Assembly (NCBI GenBank): GCA_023128035.1
Contig: JAGMES010000002.1
Location: 15,740 to 79,739, forward strand
Source of the DNA: Halanaerobiales bacterium
GTDB lineage: Bacteria > Bacillota_F > Halanaerobiia > DY22613
Length of the DNA: 64,000 nucleotides
Reading direction: 5' to 3'
The notes beneath the pieces were generated by a model. That model searched no databases. It was not told the DNA's origin and worked only from the letters and a program-made list of their open reading frames with translations. Numbering within the stretch: the stretch's first letter is position 1; each line of letters starts with the position of its first letter. A program made the translations under genes and the position numbers. Shown piece by piece: positions 56,024 to 64,000 of this stretch.

Positions 56024-59000
56024 GTGAATAAAAAACCGAAAATTTTAAAGATATATCCTTTATCTCCCATGCAAGAGGGAATGCTGTTTTATTCATTGCT
56101 AAATAAGGATTCAAGTGCATATTTTGAACAGATGGCAATTACGATTCAAGGAGATTTGAATCTGGAGTTGTTTGAGAAAAGTTTTGCAACTCTTGTCAAA
56201 AGATATGATATTTTAAGAACAATTTTTGTGCATGAAAAGGTGGAAAAACCACGACAGGTAGTATTAAGTGAACGGAATGCGGAGATTTATTTTGAAGATA
56301 TTTCTGATATGGCTAAAGAAGAAAAAGAACAGTTTATTGAAGATTTTAAAGCTAAAGATCGTAAAAAAGTATTTAATTTATTAAAAGATTTATTGATGAG
56401 AATTTCTGTTCTTAAGGTTGATGACGAGATTTATAAAGTTGTTTGGAGCCATCATCATATTTTGATGGATGGTTGGTGTATGGGAATTATAATTAATGAA
56501 TTTAATCAAATTTATACTAATTTATTGAATAATCAGCCATTGAGTCTGAGTCCGGCTGTTTCTTATAAGACATATATTGATTGGCTAGAGAAGCAGAATC
56601 AAAAAGAAGCTCTGGCTTATTGGAAAAAATATCTTGTGGATTATGATGAACAGGTTAGCATACCGAAATATGTAAAACATGAGCAGGGTGATTATATTGC
56701 GGGAGAAATAACCTTTACTATCAACAAAGATATTACAAAAAGATTGATGAATCTAGCTAATAGTAATTTTGTAACTATTAATACTGTATTTCAGACAATC
56801 TGGGGTATTCTTCTGCAAAAATATAATAATAGTAGTGATGTAGTTTTTGGCTCAGTTGTTTCTGGAAGACCTTCTGGTATCCAGGGCATTGAGACTATGG
56901 TTGGCTTATTTATCAACACTATTCCTGTTCGAGTTAACTGTTTTGAAGAAGAATCTTTTGCAAATCTCTTAAAAGAAGTACAAAAATTGGCCTTAGAGTC
57001 AGGAAGATATGATTACTCACCTTTAGCAGATATTCAGGCTAATTCAATATTGAAGCAAAATTTGTTTGATCATATTGTTGTTTTTGAAAATTATCCGATT
57101 TCTAAGATGATTGAAAATGAAAATTCTGCTCAAGATGTACCTTTTAGTATTACAGGTATAGATGTCTTTGAACAGACTAATTATAATTTTAATGTGATTA
57201 TCAGAGCTTTAGAAGAGTTAAATATATCTTTAAGATATAATGCTGCTACATATGGGACAGAATTGGTTGAAAAGATTGAGGGACACTTAATTCAGATTAT
57301 GAAGAGTGTTTTAAGTAATGAAAATGTATTGATAAAAGATTTAGAAATTATAACTGAAGCCGAGAAAGAGGAATTATTAATTAATTTTAATGATACAAAA
57401 GCTGATTATCCAAAAGAAAAAGTTCTTCAACAACTTTTTGAAGAACAGGTTTCAAAAAATCCTGAACAGATTGCAGTTGTTTTTGAAGATTCGCAACTTA
57501 GCTATAAAGAATTGAATGAAAAATCAAATCAAGTGGCTAGATTGTTGCGAGATAAAGGTGTAAAAGCCAATCAATTTGTTGGAATTATGCTGGAACGTTC
57601 ATTAGAGATGATTATTGGGATTATGGGGACAATAAAAGCAGGAGGAGCATATTTGCCGATTGCTCCAGATTATCCTGAAGATAGAATCAGTTATATGCTT
57701 AAAGATAGCGAGATTGGACATTTGTTAGTCATTGGGGATATAGATGATTATGATCAGATTGAATTTGAGGGTGAAATACATAATTTAGCTGATGAATTGA
57801 TCTATACAAAGGATAATTCTAATTTAGAGTTAATGAGTACTCCTGAAGATCTTGCTTACATTATTTATACATCAGGTTCGACTGGTAAGCCAAAAGGTGT
57901 TGCGATTCGGCATGGTTCTGCTATAAACCGTTTACACTGGATGCAAAAGAAATATCCTATCGGTGCAGGAGATGCAATTTTACAAAAGACACCATTTACA
58001 TTTGATGTGTCTGTATGGGAAATGTTCTGGTGGTCACAAATTGGTGCAAAGGTCTGCTTTTTAGCCCCAGGAGCTGAGAAAGACCCTACAAAGATAGTTG
58101 AAGCAATTGAGAAAAATCAAATAACCACTATGCACTTTGTACCTTCAATGTTAAATCCATTTTTAGAGGAGATCGAAAATACATCCTGTTTTGAGAAGTT
58201 GAAATCTTTAAGACAGGTGTTTACCAGTGGAGAAGCTTTACATGTAAATCAAGTTGAGAAATTCCACTATTTATTAACTGAGCAGAATGGAACAGGGATA
58301 TTTAACTTATATGGTCCAACGGAGGCGACGGTTGATGTTACTTATTTTGATTGTTTACCAGGAGAAAAGTTAAATAATATCCCAATAGGTAAGCCTATTG
58401 ACAATACTGAGATTTATATTGTGGATAAAAATAATAATCTCCAACCAGTGGGTATTGCAGGTGAATTATGTATCGGTGGTGTGGGATTAGCAGTTGGCTA
58501 TTTAAATCGCCTTGAATTAACTCAAGAAAAGTTTGTTCCTAACCCATTTTGCTTAAGCGAAAAGATGTACAGAACTGGAGATTTGGCAAGATGGTTACCT
58601 GATGGAAATATTGAGTATCTTGGTAGAATAGACCATCAGGTAAAGATTCGTGGTAACAGAATAGAGTTAGGTGAGATTGAAAGTAAATTATTAAAACATC
58701 TTGATATTAAAGATGCAGTAGTGTTAGATTGGGATGAGGTTGCTGGTGGAAAATATTTATGTGGATATTTTGTTTCTGATGCCGAAATTTCTGTGTTAGA
58801 TGTCAGAACTCATCTTAGTAAAGATTTGCCTGAGTATATGATTCCAACTTATTTTGTTAAGTTAGATGTGATGCCACTTACATCTAATGGTAAGGTAAAT
58901 CGTAAAGCTTTATCCAAACCAACAGAAAACTTAAATATTGGTAGTAAGTATATCGCTCCTGAAACTGAGACGGAAAAAAAGCTGACTCAAATATTCTCAG

Positions 59001-62000
59001 AGATTTTAGAAGTGGAAAAAGTGGGGGTAAATGATAATTTCTTTGAATTGGGTGGACATTCTTTAAAAGCAGTTCGGATTGTTTCGAAGATTCATCGTGA
59101 GTTAGAGGTTAGAGTTAGTTTAGAAGATTTTTTCGCTCATCTAACTATTGGTGAATTAGCAAAAGCAATTGCTGGTGGTGAAAAAAATACTTTTAGTGAG
59201 ATTGAAATTTTCCCGGAACGAGAATATTATGATGTATCTTATGCACAGAAAAGAATGTGGATTTTAGATCAATTAGAAGAGAAGAGTGTGGCTTATAATC
59301 TTTTAAATATCTGTACTTTTACGGGTTTATTTGATCAATCAGCTTTTGAAAAAGCATGTCAGGCATTAGTAGATCGACATGATAGTTTGAAAACTGTATT
59401 TTCTAGTGTTGATGGTGAGCCTAAGCAAAAGGTGCTGAGAGATTTTAAAGTTTCGGTGAATTATATTGATATTTGCGGAAGGGAAAATAATGAAGAAATT
59501 TCTAAGGAGATTGGTTTAAAAGAGTTGATGACACCGTTTGATCTGGGGGCTGGCCCGCTTGTTAGATTAACTATGATTCAGCATGAAGATGATGAACAGA
59601 TTTTAATAATTACCATGCATCATATTATCTCAGATGGTTGGTCTATGGGTATCTTAAAGAATGAATTAACTATGATGTATGAAGCCTATCGGGAAAAAAC
59701 GGATATTCAATTGCCTGCTCTTCGTGTTCAATATAAAGATTTCGCGCTCTGGCAAAATAAAATGATTCAGTCTGGTACGATGAATGAAAAACAAGAGTTC
59801 TGGCATAACTATCTAGGAACAGATACACCTGTTCTGTATTTACCAACAGATTATCCATATATCAGTCTCTTTAAGGATCGGCGTGGTGCATCATATCATT
59901 TCTATCTTTCAGCTAAAGTGCAGGACGGGTTAAATCAGGTAGCACAGGCTAATCAATCAAGTCTATTCATGGTTCTGTTAGCTGGTTTTACAGCATTCTT
60001 AAGTCGTTGGACAAATCAGGATGATGTTGCTATAGGAGCGCCAGCAGCCGGAAGAGATCATGATGATTTGAAAGGGATTATTGGATTTTTCCTAAATACA
60101 GTTGTATTTAGAAATCAAGTTGATGAAGATGAAAGCTTTGCTCAACTTCTGAAAAGAGTACGTGAAAATACATTGAAAGTGATGGAACATCAAAGTTATC
60201 CATTTGACTTATTGTTAGATGAATTGAATCTAGAAAGAGATTTTAATTTACCATCACTTACTTCTGTATTCTTTAATATGTTGAACTTTAGTAAAGGTGG
60301 AAAATTAGCAAATTATCAATCAAGACATTCTAATGACCTACAAGTAATGAAGTTTGATCTTGAATGCTATATAAATGAATATGAGAATGTTATTGGTTTT
60401 GATTGTTATTATCGAACTGGTCTTTTTGAAAGTGCGACAATTGAGTATGTGTTGGGTGAATATCAAAAATTTCTCACTGAAATTGCAGAAAATGTAGAAA
60501 AACCGATTACTGATTATCTGATGTTGAAAAAAGAAGGATTATTGTCTAGTTCAAATCAGGTAAAAGTAGATGAACCATTTGAGAGATTTGAGAAGAATTA
60601 TGATCAAACAATTGTTGATCGATTTGAAGACAGGGTGAAAAAATATTCAGAACGAATTGCTGTAAAAACGAAAAATTATGAGCTTACTTATGAAGGATTA
60701 AATATGCAGGCGAATCAGGTGGCAGCGCAGATTTTAAAAGTCACAAATAAAGGTCAGGTTGCTTTATTGTTCGAACATGATGCACCTATGATTGTTGGTA
60801 TGATTGGTGTATTAAAATCCGGAAATATTTATGTTCCACTTGACCCAACATATCCAGAAGAACGGTTAAATTATATCGTTAAAGATTCTAATGCCAGTGT
60901 GATTGTGACTAATAATAAAAATCTGGCTTTTGCTCAGAAATTAAGTTTAGTAGGTATTCAGATTATTAATATTGATGAACTGAATCAGAGTGTTCAAGAT
61001 GATCTGGATGTTGATATAAAACCTGATCAGATTGCTTATATCTTATATACATCTGGTTCAACCGGACAACCTAAAGGTGTTATTCAGAATCATCGAAATG
61101 TACTTCATTTTATCTATAACTATACTAATAATTTGCATATTTCTTATAATGATCGTTTGAGTCAATTTTCTTCTTATGGTTTTGATGCGGCTGTAATGGA
61201 TATTTATGGAGCTTTGTTAAATGGTGCAACACTTTATCCATATAATATCAAAGAGGCTGGAGGTTTAGAAGGGATAACAGCATGGTTAGAGGAAGAAAAA
61301 ATCACAATCTATCACTCTGTACCGACTGTTTTTAGATATTTTACCGAGACATTGACAGGGAAAGAAGATTTTTCAGCCATTCGCTTGATTGTCATGGGTG
61401 GAGAAGCGGTTATTAAGAAAGATATTGAGAATTATAAATACTTTTTCTCTGATAAGGCAATTTTTATTAATGGTTTAGGACCAACAGAGTCAACTGTTAC
61501 TTTGCAGTATTTTATTGATAAAAATTCGCAGATTACTACGCTTGCTGTACCAGTTGGTTATTCTGTAGAAGATACAGAAGTATTTTTACTTGCTGAAGAT
61601 GGTAAAGCGGTAGATGTGATTTATAAAGTTGGTGAAATTGTTTATAAAAGTGAGCATCTTTCTTTGGGGTATTGGAATCGGGTTGAAGAGACTGAGAGGG
61701 CGTTTGGCCCAGATCCAATCACTGGAGAAGGAAGGGTATATCGAAGTGGTGACTTAGGAAGATATTTACCTGATGGTAGTATCCAATTTATGGGAAGAAG
61801 AGACCATCAAGTCAAAATTAGAGGTTATCGAATAGAAGTAAATGAAATCGAAGAAGTTCTCGATCAAATAGAAGAGATTAAAGAATGTGCAGTAGTTGCT
61901 TTCAAACGAGACAATTTAGAGAGTTACCTGGTTGCTTACTATGTAGTAGAAGATCAGGTTGCAGATAAAGCAAAGATGAAAATGATCTTACGCGATAAAT

Positions 62001-64000
62001 TACCAGAATACATGGTTCCAGCTTATTTAATCGAAATTGATAAGATGCCATTAACACCAACAGGTAAGATTGATCGTAGAGCATTGCCAGAACCAGATGA
62101 AACACTATATTTAGCAGAAGATTACGTTGCACCTACCAACGAAACTGAGGAAAAACTAGCAGTAATATGGTCGGAAATATTGGGAATAGAGAGAGTTGGA
62201 ATAACTCAAAACTTCTTTGATTTAGGTGGACATTCTTTAAAAGCAACTTCGTTAGTTTCTAGAGTTTATAAAGAGTTGAATGTAGAAATTCCATTGAGAG
62301 AAATATTTAAAACTCCTACCATCAAAGAACTTGCAGAATATATAAATAGAACAGAAATTACTTCCTTTAAAGCTATCGAACCAGTAGAGAAGAGAGAATA
62401 TTATCCTGTCTCTTCTGCTCAAAAGCGACTTTATGCTTTAAAACAATTAGAAGGTAATAAAACAACTTACAATATGCCAACAGTAATGATTTTAGAAGGT
62501 AAGCTTGATAAAGAATATTTTGCAAATGTATTCAAAAAATTAATCAAACATCACGAAGCATTTAGAACTTCATTTGAGTTGGTAGATGGAGAATTAGTCC
62601 AAAGAATTCATGATGAGGTAGAATTCTCAATAAACGAGTTAGAGATAGCAGAGTCTGAAATAGAACCTACAGTGAATAATTTGATTAGACCATTTGACTT
62701 AAGTAAAGCTCCATTATTGCGTGTTGCTATGGTTAAGTTTACTGAAAACAAACATGTATTTTTGGTAGACATGCATCATATCATCTCTGATGGAATCTCA
62801 ACTGCGAATCTAATAAAAGATTTAGCTACTTTATTTACAGGAAAAGAATTATCAGAATTTCGTTTACAATACAAAGATTTTGCAGTATGGCAAAATGAAC
62901 TCTTTGTATCAGAGAAGATCAAAGACCAGGAAGAATATTGGTTAGAAACTTTTGCTGGAGAAATTCCTGTATTAAATTTGCCAACAGATTATCCAAGACC
63001 TGTTTTGATGACTTATGATGGAGAAGAATTAAAATTTGAATTTGATCAAACATTATCTAGAAAACTGAATGAACTAGGTGTTAAAAAAGGTGCAACACTG
63101 TACATGACACTCTTAGCAGCCTATAATGTACTCATTAGTAAATATGCAAATCAAGAAGATATTGTAGTTGGTTCACCAATAGCAGGGAGAAGACATACAG
63201 ACTTAGATAGTATTATTGGTATGTTTGTAAATACATTGGCTATGAGAAATTATCCAAGTTCATCAAAAACATTTTTGGAATTTTTAAATGAGGTCAAAGA
63301 AAGTGCATTAAAAGCTTATGAGAATCAGGATTATCAATTTGAGATGTTAGTTGACAAATTACATCTACATAGAGATTTAAGTCGAAGTGCACTCTTTGAT
63401 ACCATGTTTGTAATGCAAAATACTAAAGATAATATAAATACTTCTGAAACATTTTTAGCAGATTTGAAGCTAAAACCATACAAGCTTGAAGGAGCAGCAG
63501 TTAAATTTGATTTAGTCTTTAGTGCTTCTGAAGCTAATGATAAAATTAGATTTAACCTTCAATATAATATAAACTTATTTACCAAAACAACCATTGAAAG
63601 AATGATCAGACATTTTGAGAATATTGTCAGAGAAATTATCGAGAATCCAGATGTTTTATTGCAAGATATCCAGATGATTTCAGAGGAAGAGAAAGGTCAA
63701 ATACTCTACAAATTTAATGAGCCAAATATAGAACTTCCTAAGATTCAAACAATTAATCAGATTTTTGTTAAACAGGTGCAGGAGAACTTTGATCAGATTG
63801 CAGTAGCTTATGAAGAAGAGAATTTGACATATCGTGAATTAGATGAGAAATCCAATCAATTAGCAAGAGTCCTGAGAGATAAAGGTGTAGGAACAGATCA
63901 AATTGTAGGTATCATGGTCGAGCGTTCTGTAGAGATGATGGTCGGAATCATGGGAATATTGAAAGCTGGAGGAGCTTATTTACCAATTGATCCTGTCTAT
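56024..64000 (+). CDS. Nonribosomal peptide synthetase, modules 12-13 and start of 14 (cut by window edge)
   Basis: GTG start behind AGGAGTGAGG; the frame is open to the window end (2659 codons). Domain order: C-A-T, C-A-T, C-A(partial). The first C domain is D-accepting (YPLSPMQEGMLFYSLL, HHHILMDGWC), as expected after the epimerase ending the third protein; the short N-terminus (MNKKPKILKI) is a plausible COM acceptor. A pockets read Ser (exact) and unknown. Carrier serines are at 1013 and 2071. The C-A pair of module 13 is the fused counterpart of the split C/A pair of module 7. No thioesterase or reductase is reached, so the assembly line continues beyond the window. Confidence 0.95.
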   Translation, partial: MNKKPKILKIYPLSPMQEGMLFYSLLNKDSSAYFEQMAITIQGDLNLELFEKSFATLVKRYDILRTIFVHEKVEKPRQVVLSERNAEIYFEDISDMAKEEKEQFIEDFKAKDRKKVFNLLKDLLMRISVLKVDDEIYKVVWSHHHILMDGWCMGIIINEFNQIYTNLLNNQPLSLSPAVSYKTYIDWLEKQNQKEALAYWKKYLVDYDEQVSIPKYVKHEQGDYIAGEITFTINKDITKRLMNLANSNFVTINTVFQTIWGILLQKYNNSSDVVFGSVVSGRPSGIQGIETMVGLFINTIPVRVNCFEEESFANLLKEVQKLALESGRYDYSPLADIQANSILKQNLFDHIVVFENYPISKMIENENSAQDVPFSITGIDVFEQTNYNFNVIIRALEELNISLRYNAATYGTELVEKIEGHLIQIMKSVLSNENVLIKDLEIITEAEKEELLINFNDTKADYPKEKVLQQLFEEQVSKNPEQIAVVFEDSQLSYKELNEKSNQVARLLRDKGVKANQFVGIMLERSLEMIIGIMGTIKAGGAYLPIAPDYPEDRISYMLKDSEIGHLLVIGDIDDYDQIEFEGEIHNLADELIYTKDNSNLELMSTPEDLAYIIYTSGSTGKPKGVAIRHGSAINRLHWMQKKYPIGAGDAILQKTPFTFDVSVWEMFWWSQIGAKVCFLAPGAEKDPTKIVEAIEKNQITTMHFVPSMLNPFLEEIENTSCFEKLKSLRQVFTSGEALHVNQVEKFHYLLTEQNGTGIFNLYGPTEATVDVTYFDCLPGEKLNNIPIGKPIDNTEIYIVDKNNNLQPVGIAGELCIGGVGLAVGYLNRLELTQEKFVPNPFCLSEKMYRTGDLARWLPDGNIEYLGRIDHQVKIRGNRIELGEIESKLLKHLDIKDAVVLDWDEVAGGKYLCGYFVSDAEISVLDVRTHLSKDLPEYMIPTYFVKLDVMPLTSNGKVNRKALSKPTENLNIGSKYIAPETETEKKLTQIFSEILEVEKVGVNDNFFELGGHSLKAVRIVSKIHRELEVRVSLEDFFAHLTIGELAKAIAGGEKNTFSEIEIFPEREYYDVSYAQKRMWILDQLEEKSVAYNLLNICTFTGLFDQSAFEKACQALVDRHDSLKTVFSSVDGEPKQKVLRDFKVSVNYIDICGRENNEEISKEIGLKELMTPFDLGAGPLVRLTMIQHEDDEQILIITMHHIISDGWSMGILKNELTMMYEAYREKTDIQLPALRVQYKDFALWQNKMIQSGTMNEKQEFWHNYLGTDTPVLYLPTDYPYISLFKDRRGASYHFYLSAKVQDGLNQVAQANQSSLFMVLLAGFTAFLSRWTNQDDVAIGAPAAGRDHDDLKGIIGFFLNTVVFRNQVDEDESFAQLLKRVRENTLKVMEHQSYPFDLLLDELNLERDFNLPSLTSVFFNMLNFSKGGKLANYQSRHSNDLQVMKFDLECYINEYENVIGFDCYYRTGLFESATIEYVLGEYQKFLTEIAENVEKPITDYLMLKKEGLLSSSNQVKVDEPFERFEKNYDQTIVDRFEDRVKKYSERIAVKTKNYELTYEGLNMQANQVAAQILKVTNKGQVALLFEHDAPMIVGMIGVLKSGNIYVPLDPTYPEERLNYIVKDSNASVIVTNNKNLAFAQKLSLVGIQIINIDELNQSVQDDLDVDIKPDQIAYILYTSGSTGQPKGVIQNHRNVLHFIYNYTNNLHISYNDRLSQFSSYGFDAAVMDIYGALLNGATLYPYNIKEAGGLEGITAWLEEEKITIYHSVPTVFRYFTETLTGKEDFSAIRLIVMGGEAVIKKDIENYKYFFSDKAIFINGLGPTESTVTLQYFIDKNSQITTLAVPVGYSVEDTEVFLLAEDGKAVDVIYKVGEIVYKSEHLSLGYWNRVEETERAFGPDPITGEGRVYRSGDLGRYLPDGSIQFMGRRDHQVKIRGYRIEVNEIEEVLDQIEEIKECAVVAFKRDNLESYLVAYYVVEDQVADKAKMKMILRDKLPEYMVPAYLIEIDKMPLTPTGKIDRRALPEPDETLYLAEDYVAPTNETEEKLAVIWSEILGIERVGITQNFFDLGGHSLKATSLVSRVYKELNVEIPLREIFKTPTIKELAEYINRTEITSFKAIEPVEKREYYPVSSAQKRLYALKQLEGNKTTYNMPTVMILEGKLDKEYFANVFKKLIKHHEAFRTSFELVDGELVQRIHDEVEFSINELEIAESEIEPTVNNLIRPFDLSKAPLLRVAMVKFTENKHVFLVDMHHIISDGISTANLIKDLATLFTGKELSEFRLQYKDFAVWQNELFVSEKIKDQEEYWLETFAGEIPVLNLPTDYPRPVLMTYDGEELKFEFDQTLSRKLNELGVKKGATLYMTLLAAYNVLISKYANQEDIVVGSPIAGRRHTDLDSIIGMFVNTLAMRNYPSSSKTFLEFLNEVKESALKAYENQDYQFEMLVDKLHLHRDLSRSALFDTMFVMQNTKDNINTSETFLADLKLKPYKLEGAAVKFDLVFSASEANDKIRFNLQYNINLFTKTTIERMIRHFENIVREIIENPDVLLQDIQMISEEEKGQILYKFNEPNIELPKIQTINQIFVKQVQENFDQIAVAYEEENLTYRELDEKSNQLARVLRDKGVGTDQIVGIMVERSVEMMVGIMGILKAGGAYLPIDPVY
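56045..59170 (+). other. NRPS module 12: C(D-accepting)-A-T, Ser
   Basis: Pocket D-V-W-H-F-S-L-V-D-K, a standard Ser signature (FDVSVW, MHFVPS, FTSGEA, NLYGPTEATVD). Carrier Ser is at 1013. Confidence 0.9.
59210..62345 (+). other. NRPS module 13: C-A-T, substrate unknown (divergent subtype)
   Basis: Same subtype as module 7: C domain with MHHIISDGWSMG and an FFNMLN block, then an A domain with GFDAAVMDIYG, HSVPT and NGLGPTEST. Pocket D-A-M-H-V-G-G-V-T-K matches no code I know. Carrier Ser is at 2071. Confidence 0.8.
62385..64000 (+). other. NRPS module 14, partial: C and start of A
   Basis: A full C domain (YYPVSSAQKRLYALKQLEG, MHHIISDGIST) and the first ~85 residues of an A domain up to the LKAGGAYLPIDP motif. 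The pocket lies beyond the window. Confidence 0.88.

Noticed and set aside
1..64000. CRISPR array, prophage, rRNA or intact transposase
   Set aside because: No regular spaced repeats, phage genes, rRNA blocks or complete transposase frames are visible on either strand.
56024..64000. Thioesterase, polyketide or methyltransferase domains in the NRPS proteins
   Set aside because: Every stretch between motifs is accounted for by C, A, T or E domains of normal length; no GxSxG thioesterase or ketosynthase motif occurs in place.

Overview
The window comes from an AT-rich bacterial chromosome with Gram-positive style signals: strong AGGAGG-type ribosome sites, ATG/GTG/TTG starts, and hairpin-plus-T terminators. 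Gene content (DUF6155, DUF4097, YjbR/MmcQ, a CshA-like DEAD helicase, Bacillus/Clostridia-type NRPS) points to a low-GC Firmicute, probably a clostridial or halanaerobial lineage. The genus cannot be fixed from the sequence. Every intact gene found is on the + strand; one truncated Rpn-nuclease fragment lies on the - strand.

Layout. (1) 1-4561: the 3' part of a giant SpvB/TcB-TcC-like Rhs (YD-repeat) toxin with a glycine-zipper-like C-terminus, followed by a small orphan ORF and hairpins. (2) 5231-9606: a 128-bp palindromic repeat, an AlkD-like DNA-repair protein, a DEAD-box RNA helicase, a small membrane protein and a large secreted acidic/Tyr-rich protein. (3) 9.7-14.4 kb: an accessory patch rich in broken genes (MBL-fold, Rpn nuclease, NUDIX and carbamoyltransferase fragments) mixed with small intact genes (YjbR, DUF6155, GNAT, radical SAM, membrane protein). 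(4) 14.5-16.8 kb: a monoacylglycerol-lipase-like hydrolase and a DUF4097 membrane-anchored protein with a clear sigma-A promoter far upstream. (5) 16847-16983: a second, inverted copy of the palindromic repeat, just before the NRPS operon. (6) 17015-64000+: four consecutive NRPS genes, the last cut by the window edge.

The NRPS is the main content: 13 complete modules plus the start of a 14th. Reading adenylation pockets by eye against the GrsA frame gives: unknown/aromatic-like - Tyr - Val - D-(Val-like) - Thr - Asn - unknown - Thr/Ser-like - D-aliphatic - Val - Gly (with an epimerase) - Ser - unknown - .... Epimerization domains close modules 4, 9 and 11, and each is followed by a D-accepting-type condensation domain, so the order is internally consistent. 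I cannot match this sequence to a known peptide. Oddities: module 7 is split between its C and A domains by one in-frame TAA; the first condensation domain looks like one that expects an upstream D-residue donor; an epimerase follows a glycine-type pocket; two adenylation cores are recent copies of others, one with a changed pocket. No thioesterase, transporter, PPTase or regulator lies in the window, so the cluster continues to the right.
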